From Hemibagrus wyckioides (Eukaryota > Chordata > Actinopteri > Siluriformes > Bagridae): DNA of 64,000 nucleotides. The translations under genes were made by a program, and so were the position numbers. The stretch is taken from contig NC_080728.1 of NCBI RefSeq assembly GCF_019097595.1, forward strand, positions 21,905,001 to 21,969,000. Reading direction: 5' to 3'. Below, piece by piece: positions 1 through 11,552 of the stretch (position 1 is the first letter of the stretch; each line of letters starts with the position of its first letter). A model generated the notes under the pieces. That model had not been told where the DNA came from. It searched no databases and saw only the letters and a list, made by a program, of their open reading frames with translations.

Positions 1-380
1 GAGAGAGTAAGTGAGAGAGTGAGTGAGAGAATGAGAGAGTGAGTGAGAGAGTGAGTGAGAGAGTGAGTGAGAGAGTGAGTGAGAGAGTGAGAGAGTGAGT
101 GAGAGAGTGAGTGAGAGAGTAAGTGAGTGAGAGAGTGAGTGAGTGAGAGAGTGAGTGAGAGAGTGAGTGAGAGAGTAAGTGAGAGAGTGAGTGAGAGAGT
201 GAGTGAGTGAGAGAATGAGAGAGTGAGTGAGAGAGTGAGTGAGAGAGTAAGTGAGAGAGTGAGTGAGTGAGTGAGTGAGTGAGAGAGTGAGTGAGAGAGT
301 GAGTGAGAGAGTGAGTGAGAGAGTGAGTGAGAGAGTGAGTGAGAGAGTGAGTGAGAGAGTGAGTGAGAGAGTAAGTGAGT
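1..380. repeat. GA/GT-rich simple tandem repeat
   Basis: An imperfect array of GAGA and GTGA words, mostly GAGAGTGAGT with occasional GAGAGTAAGT and GAGAATGA variants. It runs to the window's left edge, so its true start is not seen. No reading frame or other feature is embedded in it. The GA strand is purine-rich apart from the T of each GTGA word. Confidence 0.97.
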
Positions 381-986
381 GCTAGTAGAAACGATGTGTA
401 ATGTTGAGTTCCTTCTCTTTTGCTCATCCAGAGTCTGCTGTCTGGGTCCGGGGTGAATAGATTTCTCAGAAACGCCACAAGCCTTTACTTTTCCTCTGGG
501 ATTTTTATTTCAGCTGGATAGATGTTTTTAAAGGACAATAATAACTCCAGACGCTTTAACACATGTAACCCTACTCCTGTAGAACCTCTGCTGGATTGAA
601 GGAAATGAGAACTCTAGATTATAAAACATTTTCCTGGGCCTTAGGAGCCTACAGTCTTATTCAGGTGGGATTTGTGCAGTAATGCAATTTGGCCTTGGAT
701 TTGACTGGACGATTCAGGTGGCTATTTAGTGAAATTGATGCTAGACTCTCCTCATCACAGCTTCGATTCAGACGTCAGCGGCAGGAATATAAACACAGCC
801 ACGGCTATCAGCAGGATTACATGTTACATTCCAGTGTGGCTGATTACTGAGAGAACGTCAGGTCTGCACAAAAACAGATGATCACTCACTCCAGAACTTT
901 CACTTTAGTAGATCATCAGTTTGTTCTGCCACAGGCTTCAGTGACCAGGTGAGATGACCGCTCATGTCTAGTTCTTCACAATGTTT
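381..986. other. single-copy spacer, nothing recognised
   Basis: Mixed-composition sequence with no recognisable coding frame, RNA gene or repeat. It separates the left-edge microsatellite from the SINE pair. Confidence 0.5.
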
Positions 987-1203
987 GGGGCAGTGGAGGC
1001 TCCAGTGGGTATGACTCTGAGTTGTTGATTTGAAGGTCAGGATTCAAGTACCTGCACTGCCACTGCTGGGCCCTCGAGCAAGGCCCTTAACCCTGCCTGC
1101 TCCAGGGGACTGTATCATGACTGACCCTGTGCTTTGAACTTCCTCAGGTGAGATATGTGAAGAAGTGAATTGCACTGTGCTGTAATGTATATATAATGTG
1201 ACA
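987..1203 (+). mobile_element. tRNA-derived SINE with conserved core (V-SINE/Mermaid-like)
   Basis: A nearly full-length short interspersed element. The head (from about 987) is a decayed tRNA-like region with a weak A box (GTGGAGGCTCCAGTGGGT) and a B-box-like GGATTCAAGTACC at 1040-1052. The core follows (GAGCAAGGCCCTTAACCC near 1076 and CTCCAGGGGACTGTATCATG near 1100). The 3' domain contains a version of ATATGTGAAGAA...TTTCACTGTGCTGTAATGT. The same three-part layout recurs at 13083. SINEs of this build are copied by a partner LINE. This copy is old and not expected to be transcribed. The family name is my recollection; the element type is clear from the sequence. Confidence 0.8.
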
Positions 1204-1220
1204 CATCAAGACTTAGGTGT

Positions 1221-1378
1221 ACAGTTGTCAATCAGAAGATCGGGGTTGAAGCCCCAGCACTGTCAAGCTGCTGCTGTTAGGCCCATGAGCAAGGCCCTTT
1301 AAGGCTGACCCTGTGCACTGACCCCAACCCCCAAAGTTGGGATATGTGAAGAAAGAATTTCACTGTGCTGTTATGTAT
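1221..1378 (+). mobile_element. truncated SINE of the same family
   Basis: A second copy directly downstream of the first. It lacks the A-box half of the tRNA head but keeps a B-box-like GGGGTTGAAGCCCC near 1242. It retains GAGCAAGGCCCTTT and the 3' domain ending in TTTCACTGTGCTGTTATGT. Part of the core is deleted between the GGCCCTTT and GGCTGACCCTGTG segments. The tandem placement could be two insertions or one insertion into a shared hot spot. Confidence 0.75.
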
Positions 1379-1873
1379 TTCTCGCTCTCTCTCTTTTTTC
1401 CCTCTATCTTTCTCTGTTGAGCTTTACATCCCCCTCCCGAGCTCCCAGTGTTCTGAGTTCCCAGTGTGACGACTTCTTCTTTCCGGACCTGCCTGATCCA
1501 TCCAGACGCTCTACCCCTGGTTGGAGTCTCGTGGCATGGTGGTGGTCACTGATGCTGTGGATAGATCTGTGTGGACAGCCTGTGACCAGGATACAGCTGT
1601 GTACAGAACCACTTGGAGACTATTACCCTGTCTCTGAACTGCCATTGCATCAATGAACTTTCAGCAGGAAGGACTTAGTGTCTATAATGACCTCAGAAAC
1701 TACACTGACCTAATAGTTCCTCAAGAGCTCTTGGTTGCTGTTGTAGAAAGGAGATTATTCACATTTACATTATTTCCTGTCCAGTGTCACCCAAATGAGG
1801 ATGAGGTTCTTAGTAAGTAAGTAAGTAATTAATTAAGTAAGTATTTTTTCTCTTTCATTTTACATCAGAAAAC
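1379..1873. other. spacer with CT tract and TAAG microsatellite
   Basis: Contains a short pyrimidine tract near 1380-1415 and a (TAAG)n run at about 1811-1843. An 80-codon open frame at 1417-1656 has no recognisable domain and is treated as chance. Nothing else is seen. Confidence 0.5.
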
Positions 1874-2147
1874 GGTGCACCAAGCCTGGAAGTACTGCAA
1901 TACCAGGCCGTGGAGTGGACGTAGCAAGCCCCTTTTCCCCTTTCCCAGCTCTAAAAATCTGTTTAATATAGAGGACGTATCAGATATTAAACTGATAAGA
2001 ACAGATTTTTTTTTTCAATCCTAATCCTACCCATATCCATACCTAGTCTCAAGGCCAGACTAAGGATCGTAACGTGAACCCAGACCAAGGCCAAAAAGCC
2101 AGACCAGTGAATACAAGAGATCCTAGCCAAAAGGCCTGAGAAGCGAT
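1874..2147 (-). pseudogene. U2 snRNA pseudogene, broken by an internal insertion
   Basis: Read on the minus strand, 2147-2119 gives the U2 5' end (ATCGCTTCTCAGGCC, then TTTTGGCTAGGATC), with one extra base after CTTCTC. About 100 bp of unrelated, partly repetitive sequence then interrupts it. U2 resumes at about 2013 with ATCTGTTCTTATCAGTTTAA, TATCTGATACGTCCTCTAT, a Sm-site-like ATTTTTAGA, and the 3' stem region ending in CCTGGTATTGCAGTACTTCC and GGTGCACC at 1874. Loss of the GUAGUA branch-point-recognition segment, a deletion after the CGTCCTCTAT segment and the insertion make it non-functional. U2 pseudogenes arise by retrotransposition; this one has no clear poly(A) tail. Confidence 0.88.
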
Positions 2148-2216
2148 CCTACACAAACCCCATTCCATCTATTCTCCTTCTCAAACCCAGTCAAAGCCCA
2201 AAGCCAGACCAGAGAA

Positions 2217-2240
2217 CACTTGATCTTAGCCAAAAGGCCT
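2217..2240 (-). other. second U2 snRNA 5' fragment
   Basis: A 24-bp minus-strand stretch matches U2 nucleotides 11-34 without mismatch as I recall the vertebrate sequence (it contains CCTTTTGGCTAAGATCAAGT). It lies about 70 bp beyond the 5' end of the U2 pseudogene. Flanking words such as AAAGCCAGACCAG also flank the first copy, so the 5' domain and its flank seem to have been duplicated. Confidence 0.75.
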
Positions 2241-2245
2241 TCTGA

Positions 2246-2437
2246 GCCTGGTTCCTCTCAAGGTTTCTTCTTTAGATCATCTCAGGGAGTTTTTCCTCAC
2301 CACTGTCACCAAATGTTAGAGATAAATATTAACTTGATAGATAAACATTTTCTTCTATGTTTCTATACTTCTGTAAAGCTGCTTTGAGACAATTTCCAGT
2401 GTTAAAAGTGCTATAAATATAAATTGAATTGAAATGG
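2246..2437 (+). mobile_element. retroelement 3' tail ending in (TTGAA)n
   Basis: Contains CTCTCAAGGTTTCTTC, CTCAGGGAGTTTTTCCTCAC, TGTAAAGCTGCTTTGAGACA and GTGCTATAAATATAAATTGAATTGAA, in that order. This series is a very common 3' end of dispersed retroelements in fish genomes. A weaker partial echo of the tail follows at about 2500-2540. No coding part is attached. Its orientation is opposite to the adjoining U2 fragments. Confidence 0.65.
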
Positions 2438-3629
2438 ATTGTCACTCTAGGAATCTAAATTCTACATCCAGATTTCTCTAAAGCTGACTTGTTGCCATGT
2501 CTCTGGTTAAAATTGTTATAGAAATAAAATGAAATGAATTTGTTGGTGTGAATGCTGAGGAATTGGAGAAATTTGTTTCACCTATGAAGAGCAATGTGCT
2601 CCTCTGCCCAGTTGTGCTGGTCCATGATTGTTGGAGTTGCGATCTCATAAACACCTTGTCCTTCAGCCTTCAGCTTTGAGGCACTGATTCGAGAGATAAC
2701 ATGAGCAGTGACTACATAAACATGCAGATGTGTAGAATAACAGGAGATTGTGATTCTGTGTAAACTCCTCACAGAACTGTGTCTCGGTGAACAGTTCAGT
2801 CCTAACATCCAGTCTACACCACCAGAATCCAGCAGCGTTAGCAGACCCTGCAGCTCTGAATCACACAGAGGTTTAACAGTTGGAAAATCGTCCACAGAAC
2901 AGAGAGAATTTCCACATAATATCACAGCAGTCCAGTGGGTTTGATTTACTATTCATCAGTGGAGCTGGAGGTGCTGCGAGACCTTATCAGGACAGTCCAG
3001 CTCCTGAGCCATGAAATCCCACAGGACACAAGCAGGTCATTCCAAGGTCATGGAATAGACAAGACACCCTCTGGGCTCTGGGGAACACATATAAAGACGG
3101 CTTTCTGAGCGTCCTGATAACCTCCACAGGCATTTAAACCCCAGACCGTTCAGGACTTGCGGCCATGCTGTGCTTTGTGTGATGGGATTTTTTTTTTGTG
3201 CATGTTGTTGCTATTGTGTGGGCTTTCAGTCACGACGGATGCTATCTGCTCCTGCTGACTAATTAGGCCCATGTGCTCTCGCTGTCATTTTAAGCCACTG
3301 AGATTTTTCAATCATTGTCCCAAAAGACCCTCAGAGCGCAGACTTGGTTTCATCCTGATACACACTAAACTTCAGCTTGTCAGTCAAAGTGGAAAGGTTT
3401 CAGACAAGCAACACGGGTGGCTGCTTAGCGGTTCCTCCTCACAAACATTACTCATCCTTCAATATGCTGTAGTGTGTGTATCCTGTATGCCACACTATAC
3501 ACACATGTACTCGGTACACACTGTAGACTGGAATAGTCCAGTATTAATGCAGGCCAGGTTACTAACATCACTCTGCCCCGTGATGAGGAAATCTGGAGGT
3601 AAGTTCGTTCTGTACACAACATCATCACA
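2438..3629. other. single-copy spacer
   Basis: Mixed sequence of ordinary composition. Short open frames exist on both strands (for example 3271-3678), but none shows a recognisable domain, and the overlapping opposite-strand frames argue for chance. No RNA gene or tandem repeat is seen. Confidence 0.45.
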
Positions 3630-4440
3630 CACACTGGATCTAAAAGTTTACACACCCATGTTAAAGGACAACGTATAAAAATGAAGTTTGTAAGCCAAGT
3701 CATAACCCTTTATAAGTCAAGATGTGTTTGTGTTTCTTAATGTCTTGCTGAAGCCAAAGATCTTGGTTGAAAGGAATTGACCAGGAGAGGGGGATGAAAG
3801 AATTTCCGAAACATTAGATGTGCCATGGAACAGTGCAAAGTATGTTATTGACAAATAGAGGAAATGGAACAGCACAGTGACATCACTGAGTATTACAGAC
3901 AAAAACATAGCAAGAAGGCTGCCGAGAGACCTACAGCAACACTACAGGAGCTGCCGGAAGATCTGACATGTATTGATTGCTCTCTACAACCACCTCTGAT
4001 GTTCTTCACATGTCTGGGTGATGGGGTAAGACGATTAGACAAAGCCCTTTTTCATGGAAAAAACCCATCAAGCTCAACGACATCACCTTAATCCATGTGG
4101 CACAATGTGTTATGATCTGATGAGACCAATTCCAAAAAGTACAACAATTCTATGATATGAGAACCCAATCCCCACGGTCCAGCATGGTGTCGGGGTGGCA
4201 GCATCATTCTGTAGGGCTTTAAATCAGCCATAACTGGGGCTTTTATCAGGTGGATGGAATCATGAAGAGCTACAAATACCATTTAAAATACCTTTCTGCT
4301 CTTACTGCCGATGGATATAGAATGATTTTAGAAGAAAGAACGGGAAAATATGGCCAAGTGGAGATGATGTTCAGATGGTGTTTCACTTCATTTTTATACA
4401 CTGGAATTTCACACCAAAGCTGAAAAAAGTTCTGCTTTTT
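3630..4440 (+). pseudogene. decayed Tc1-like transposase and element remnant
   Basis: The left end carries a Tc1-type terminal motif (CTAAAAGTTTACACACCCAT near 3640). An open stretch from about 3864 reads as a Tc1-like transposase segment containing LQELPEDL and LDKALFHGKNPSS. At about 4108-4130 the frame-shifted DNA still encodes the SDET motif, which holds the first catalytic aspartate of the DDE triad. Later segments (CAGCATGGTGTCGGGGTGGC, GGTGGATGGAATCATGAA) match transposase DNA. The part that should encode the second aspartate and the glutamate is absent, and frameshifts and stops are present. The right end fades near 4440 without a recognisable matching terminus. It is dead. Confidence 0.85.
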
Positions 4441-6959
4441 ATTGGTTTGATTTTTCCTGTCAGATTAGAGTAAACATGCTGCAGGACCTTTCACCAGTGT
4501 AAATGAGGATATAGAGTTTCTACATGGTCCTGATGTAGAAACACCAGCACACCTATGATGTCACTCTTAATCTCAAAGCTAACCTGAATCATGCTCCAGG
4601 TTTCACAGCCTGCTCTAATGAAATGTGATGTTGATGTGTAATGTTGGATTTTATATTAAAAAGAAAACTTTACACTAAACATTCAGTCATAAATGACCAG
4701 TTACTTTACAACAGCGCCACGGCAGACCAGCCTCCATCCACTGACCAACCCGATAACTAATCCCACACATCACATTCTGTTCCTCGTCATACTGCTAGAT
4801 CCAGCAGCTCAGCATGACCCATCATGCACCAGGCTGCAGAATGAACATCTCCATGACATCTAGACACCCAGGTCCCTCACAGTCTTCAAGCTCAGCCTCT
4901 TTAATAAACACCTACATAAATATTAATGATGCCTCAATCAGAATGGCTATATTCCTGGCGGTGTTGATATCGTAAGCCTGTACATTAGCATATAGAGCAT
5001 CTGGGAATGAGAATGTAAATATACACAAAGCTGTGAGCTTGACAACAGACTCCTCCTCAGAAACATCTTCCACCACCTTTACTTCCTGAGAGGCTGAACA
5101 GGTACGAGAAAACCCGTCCTGCTGCTGGAACCTATAGGATTAGCATCTTATACAGCAACACCTCTCAGAGACACAGAGCTGTGAAAATGACACAGAAGAT
5201 GCTAAACTGTGAAAAAGCACAGAACAGTGGCAGGGTTTCAACATCTTGTTATAGATGAAATTACTAAACACATCAAGTCATAAATACTGGAGGACATCTT
5301 TAAGTTTATACGCCAAATCCACAGCTAGAAAACCTTTACTGCTGTATTAAAAGGTATTAAAAGGTAAAGATACGGTATTAAAGATGTAGCCATGGTGTTA
5401 CTGGAGTCTTTAGGAGGTTAAAGGAGGATAAACACATAAATGCTGCAGGACTAATTGTGTAAAATGGCATGTCACATGTGTTCCATTGTGTTCTTTCAGT
5501 GTCTAGTGTAATGATTCATGAACGATGTCTTTGTAGTGTTCCATCTGGAGTGTTTAGGGACTGAAGGAGCTGTGGAGCTCTGCATGTATTGATCACCCGA
5601 AGAAGAAAAACACTGGACACAATCAAACAAAGCACCAGGAGACGAGTCCCTGAAAGACTGAGGCTGAGACTGAGACGCTCCATGTTTCCTGATAGCTGAT
5701 GCCATGTTACGAGCCACAGCTGCATTAACTGCACATCTGGGTGATTCGGCTTGGATTCATCTGCAAAATATGCGACAAAAAATATAGGAACTCTAAGATG
5801 TGCTGGTGGAGAAGGTGTGGCTGAATCAGACTCATTAAACAGGAAGAAGGGCAGCATTTGGCAGGAAATTAGCCATGAATGTTCAGAGAGAATTAAATTG
5901 CACTTGAGTCAGGAAGCAGCTGTCACTCAGACGGAGCTGAGATGACCGTGAGGTGTGGAGTTCACATGTTTTTACACATGGGTTTAAGGTTCTGATACCA
6001 GCAGGTGTTTAGGGGTAAAGCAAATGCTAGAAAAAGTAGTTAGAATAGTTCCCCCTGGTGGCCTGGAGACCTAATTGACTGCACTGACAGGGTATAGAAG
6101 GTTAGGATAAGGGGCGGGGCAAGCTTTAATTAATATGCATGATCAAACTTCTGCATGTGATTGAGCTGTTTTTTGATAGAATTTCAGTCTCCGTGACTGT
6201 AGCTAGTGGCTTGACTGTAGGAAACTGAAGAAAAGCTCTGATAATCATAATTTAATTAGTGTGAAAGAGGAGAAATATCACACCGGACAGCCCTGTCCTC
6301 AGGTCCTGAAATCTGCTCGACTAATTGTGATTCGTTCAGAGGTGTCCTGCTAACAGAACATGGCGAACGCTGTGGTTCTGGTCCGTGTGTACGTGAAATG
6401 ACACCCTCAGTGTGTTAATGTGTTCACTGTTTTTACAATGAATAAAAAACACCACATGCTGTACAAACACTTCAGAAAGAGAACGTTCCAGATTGAAATC
6501 ATGGTAACAGTCTTCATCACGTGTCATGGTGTGTGTTTCTGCAGCACTGAGAGGTCACGTGACCTGCTGACCGAATAGAAATCGGAGAGTTTGAGAACAG
6601 AAACGTGGAAAGTTCATTGTGCTACATACAGAATAAAGCTGAAAATGTCGACGGTGGAATAAAGCTTTCCAGGAAAACTGGACTGGAAATCATGCAGGCT
6701 ATAAATACGAGGTTTGCAACTAAAATCACTGCTTTTAGAGAGAAAAAAAGCCACAGAGGTGAAACAGCTACCTGCCAGTTACTGATCTGAACGCATGTGA
6801 AACACTCACACTGCCACCGAGACCATTTCCACCCAGCTTTCAGGCGACATTATCACTTAACCTGCATTAGCTTCTGCTCAAGAGCTCCTGATGAATTCTG
6901 GGAAATCTGTGATATAGCAGTGTTACCGTGATCACCACACAGTCCATTATTTCACTAAA
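4441..6959. other. long spacer, possible ancient L2-type remnant inside
   Basis: Mostly unique DNA with no supported gene. Around 5061-5310, words such as CTTTACTTCCTGAGAGGCTG and TGGAGGACATCTTTAAGT resemble the degraded 3' coding part of L2/Rex-type reverse transcriptases, but too weakly to call. A CTCF-like core lies at 6051-6062 (listed separately). Short open frames at 5496-5945 overlap on opposite strands and are considered chance. Confidence 0.4.
6051..6062 (-). promoter_or_regulatory. candidate CTCF core motif
   Basis: The minus strand reads GCCACCAGGGGG, matching the core CCACYAGRKGG of the vertebrate insulator protein CTCF. The next base is A rather than the usual C. It lies in unique sequence about 1.5 kb left of the large 30-bp array, a plausible place for a domain boundary, but one motif match is weak evidence. 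Confidence 0.3.
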
Positions 6960-7168
6960 ACATTATCAGATGATCTGTTTACGCTACAGAACATAATGCA
7001 GATTATATACATCAGCTGCTCTGGACACGCCCCTGTGAACGAGCTGTTGCTAGGGAAACGATCAGATCAAGTGCATTCATATAAATCTGCACTACTGTCA
7101 GAGCTGCTGTTCTAGAGAATTAATCAGCACCTGACCACCAATCAGAACGCAGTATATGATGGAATACC
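6960..7168 (-). mobile_element. dispersed repeat, copy 1 (MITE-like, unclassified)
   Basis: The reverse complement of this block aligns with 34940-35100. Shared segments in order are TTCTGATTGGTGGTCAGGTG, a CAGCTCTGACAGTAGTGCAG-like word, a TTTATAT block, CTAGCAACAGCTC, and CAGGGGCGTGTCC. No coding sequence is seen, which suggests a non-autonomous element. I recall similar sequence as a high-copy catfish repeat but cannot check this. Confidence 0.6.
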
Positions 7169-7590
7169 AGTTTTTTGACTGTTAATAGCAAACGGTGAAT
7201 AATTTTTGATACTAAACAAAGATGGATGATTTTGTTATTGGAAATGAAGCGCAGACAGCATTTCAGAAATCAATAACTTCATGGCAGGAAGCTAACAGGA
7301 AATAGACTGCGACATGTTGACAGATTGGTGTGAAGCTGAGGGATGCTGTGTTTTTCAATGAATAATGTATGCTGGTTTACTGAACATTTTGGGTCAAGCT
7401 GGGCAGAGCTCCGAGTTCTCCAGCTGAGCCTGTAATTACCTCCAACACTCGCTTCTGGAGTTCAGCTTCATCCTCTGAAGACTCAACGTTCCAGTCACAT
7501 AGCAGCAGCTTCATGTCACACTTCTGTGTGATGTTTCTCTTAAAATCTTGAGAGCAAGAGACATGAACTCCACACACAGTAACAATATGA
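7169..7590. other. spacer flanking the 30-bp array
   Basis: Ordinary unique sequence up to the first repeat unit. The right part forms the non-repetitive end of a chance open frame that continues into the array on the minus strand. No feature is recognised. Confidence 0.45.
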
Positions 7591-10500
7591 TACACACCTC
7601 CACCCATAGTTCTGATAGGATACACACCTCCACCCATAGTTCTGATAGGATACACACCTCCACCCATAGTTCTGATACGATACACACCTCCACCCATAGT
7701 TCTGATAGGATACACACCTCCACCCATAGTTCTGATACGATACACACCTCCACCCATAGTTCTGATAGGATACACACCTCCACCCATAGTTCTGATACGA
7801 TACACACCTCCACCCATAGTTCTGATAGGATACACACCTCCACCCATAGTTCTGATACGATACACTCCTCCACCCAAAGTTCTGATAGGATACACACCTC
7901 CACCCATAGTTCTGATAGGATACACACCTCCACCCATAGTTCTGATACGATACACACCTCCACCCATAGTTCTGATAGGATACACACCTCCACCCATAGT
8001 TCTGATACGATGCACACCTTCACACCTAGTTCTGATACGATACACACCGTCACACCTAGTTCTCATAGGATACACACCTCCACCCATAGTTCTGATAGGA
8101 TACACACCTCCACCCCTAGTTCTGATACGATACACACCTCCACCCCTAGTTCTGATAGGATACACACCTCCACACCTAGTTCTGATAGGATACACACCTC
8201 CACCCCTAGTTCTGATACGATACACACCTTCACACCTAGTTCTGATAGGATACACACCTCCACCCCTAGTTCTGATACGATACACACCTTCACACCTAGT
8301 TCTGATAGGATACACACCTCCACCCATAGTTCTGATAGGATACACACCTCCACCCCTAGTTCTGATAGGATACACACCTCCACCCCTAGTTCTGATACGA
8401 TACACACCTCCACCCCTAGTTCTGATAGGATACACACCTTCACACCTAGTTCTCATAGGATACACACCTCCACACCTAGTTCTGATAGGATACACACCTC
8501 CACCCATAGTTCTGATAGGATACACACCTCCACCCCTAGTTCTGATACGATACACACCTCCACCCATAGTTCTGATAGGATACACACCTCCACCTCTAGT
8601 TCTGATATGATACACACCTCCACCCCTAGTTCTGATAGGATACACACCTCCACCCATAGTTCTGATAGGATACACACCTCCACCCATAGTTCTGATAGGA
8701 TAAACACCTCCACACCTAGTTCTGATACGATACACACCTCCACCCCTAGTTCTGATAGGATACACACCTCCACACCTAGTTCTGATACGATACACACCTC
8801 CACCCATAGTTCTGATAGGATACACACCTCTACCCCTAGTTCTGATACGGTACACACCTCCACCCATAGTTCTGATAGGATACACACCTCCACCCCTAGT
8901 TCTCTTAGGATACACACCTCCACCCCTAGTTCTGATAGGATACACACCTCCACCCCTAGTTCTGATAGAATACACACCTCCACCCCTAGTTCTGATACGA
9001 TACACACCTTCACACCTAGTTCTGATAGGATACACACCTCCACCCCTAGTTCTGATACGATACACACCTTCACACCTAGTTCTGATAGGATACACACCTC
9101 CACCCCTAGTTCTGATACGATACACACCTCCACCCATAGTTCTGATAGGATACACACCTCCACCCCTAGTTCTGATACGATACACACCTTCACACCTCGT
9201 TCTGATAGGATACACACCTCCACCCCTAGTTCTGATAGGATACACACCTCCACCCCTAGTTCTGATACGATACACACCTCCACCCATAGTTCTGATAGGA
9301 TACACACCTCCACCCCTAGTTCTGATAGGATACACACCTCCACACCTAGTTCTGATACGATACACACCTCCACCCCTAGTTCTGATAGGATACACACCTC
9401 CACCCCTAGTTCTGATAGGATACACACCTCCACACCTAGTTCTGATACGATACACACCTCCACACCTAGTTCTGATACGATACACACCTCCACCCCTAGT
9501 TCTGATACGATACACACCTTCACACCTAGTTCTCATAGGATACACACCTCCACCCCTAGTTCTGATACGATACACACCTTCACACCTAGTTCTCATAGGA
9601 TACACACCTCCACACCTAGTTCTGATAGGATACACACCTCCACCCCTAGTTCTGATATGATACACACCTCCACCCCTAGTTCTGATAGGATACACACCTC
9701 CACCCATAGTTCTGATAGGATACACACCTCCACCCATAGTTCTGATAGGATAAACACCTCCACCCATAGTTCTGATAGGATACACACCTCCACCCATAGT
9801 TCTGATACGATCCACACCTCCACCCATAGTTCTGATACGATACACACCTCCACCCATAGTTCTGATATGATGCACACCTCCACCCATAGTTCTGATAGGA
9901 TACACACCTCCACCCCTAGTTCTGATACGATGCACACCTTCACACCTAGTTCTGATACGATACACACCTTCACACCTAGTTCTCATAGGATACACACCTC
10001 CACCCATAGTTCTGATAGGATACACACCTCCACCCCTAGTTCTGATACGGTACACACCTCCACCCATAGTTCTGATAGGATACACACCTCCACACTTAGT
10101 TCTGATAGGATACACACCTCCACCCCTAGTTCTGATACGATACACACCTTCACACCTAGTTCTCATAGGATACACACCTCCACCCATAGTTCTGATAGGA
10201 TACACACCTCCACCCCTAGTTCTGATATGATACACACCTTCACACCTAGTTCTGATAGGATACACACCTCCACCCCTAGTTCTGATAGGATACACACCTC
10301 CACCCATAGTTCTGATAGGATACACACCTCCACCCCTAGTTCTGATATGATACACACCTCCACCCATAGTTCTGATAGGATACACACCTCCACACCTAGT
10401 TCTGATAGGATACACACCTCCACCCCTAGTTCTGATACGATACACACCTTCACACCTAGTTCTCATAGGATACACACCTCCACCCATAGTTCTGATAGGA

Positions 10501-11552
10501 TACACACCTCCACCCCTAGTTCTGATATGATACACACCTTCACACCTAGTTCTGATAGGATACACACCTCCACCCCTAGTTCTGATAGGATACACACCTC
10601 CACCCATAGTTCTGATAGGATACACACCTCCACCCATAGTTCTGATACGATGCACACCTTCACACCTAGTTCTGATACGATACACACCTTCACACCTAGT
10701 TCTCATAGGATACACACCTCCACCCCTAGTTCTGATAGGATACACACCTCCACCCCTAGTTCTGATACGGTACACACCTCCACCCATAGTTCTGATAGGA
10801 TACACACCTCCACACCTAGTTCTGATAGGATACACACCTCCACCCCTAGTTCTGATACGATACACACCTTCACACCTAGTTCTCATAGGATACACACCTC
10901 CACCCATAGTTCTGATAGGATACACACCTCCACCCCTAGTTCTGATACGGTACACACCTCCACCCCTAGTTCTCTTAGGATACACACCTCCACCCCTAGT
11001 TCTGATAGGATACACACCTCCACCCCTAGTTCTGATACGATACACACCTTCACACCTAGTTCTGGTAGGATACACACCTCCACCCATAGTTCTGATACGA
11101 TACACACCTCCACCCATAGTTCTGATACGGTACACACCTCCACCCATAGTTCTGATACAATACACACCTCCACCCCTAGTTCTGATACAATACACACCTC
11201 CACCCATAGTTCTGATACAATACACACCTCCACCCATAGTTCTGATACAATACACACCTCCACCCATAGTTCTGATATGATATACACCTCCACCCATAGT
11301 TCTGATACGATACACACCACCCATAGTTCTGATACGATATACACCTCCACACACAGTTCTGATATGGTACACACCTCCACCCATAGTTCTGATACGATAT
11401 ACACCTCCACCCATAGTTCTGATACGACATACACCTCCACCCATAGTTCTGATTCGATATACACCTCCACCCATAGTTCTGATATGGTACACACCTCCAC
11501 CCATAGTTCTGATACGATATACACCTCCACCCATAGTTCTGATACGGTACAC
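7591..11552. repeat. 30-bp minisatellite, about 132 copies
   Basis: Perfectly phased 30-bp units, each built from TACACACCTC, CACCCATAGT and TCTGATAGGA. Four columns vary in a patterned way: CTC/CTT, CCCAT/CCCCT/ACCT, GATAGGA/GATACGA/GATATGA, and TCTGAT/TCTCAT. Near 11311 one unit has lost 3 bp, and downstream units belong to a subfamily beginning TATACACC. Because the period is a multiple of three and the unit lacks stops in several frames, both strands show open frames of over 1300 codons. They translate to short monotonous peptides (HSSDRIHTST on plus). I do not regard them as genes. Blocks of units are duplicated within the array: 10081-10320 recurs at +300 bp and 9901-10200 at +720 bp. 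Confidence 0.97.

Noticed and set aside
1417..1656. Short open frame downstream of the SINE pair as a gene
   Set aside because: No domain, no splice context, and ordinary chance length.
1874..2147. Functional U2 snRNA gene
   Set aside because: The internal insertion, loss of the branch-point-recognition segment and absence of a recognisable proximal element make it a pseudogene.
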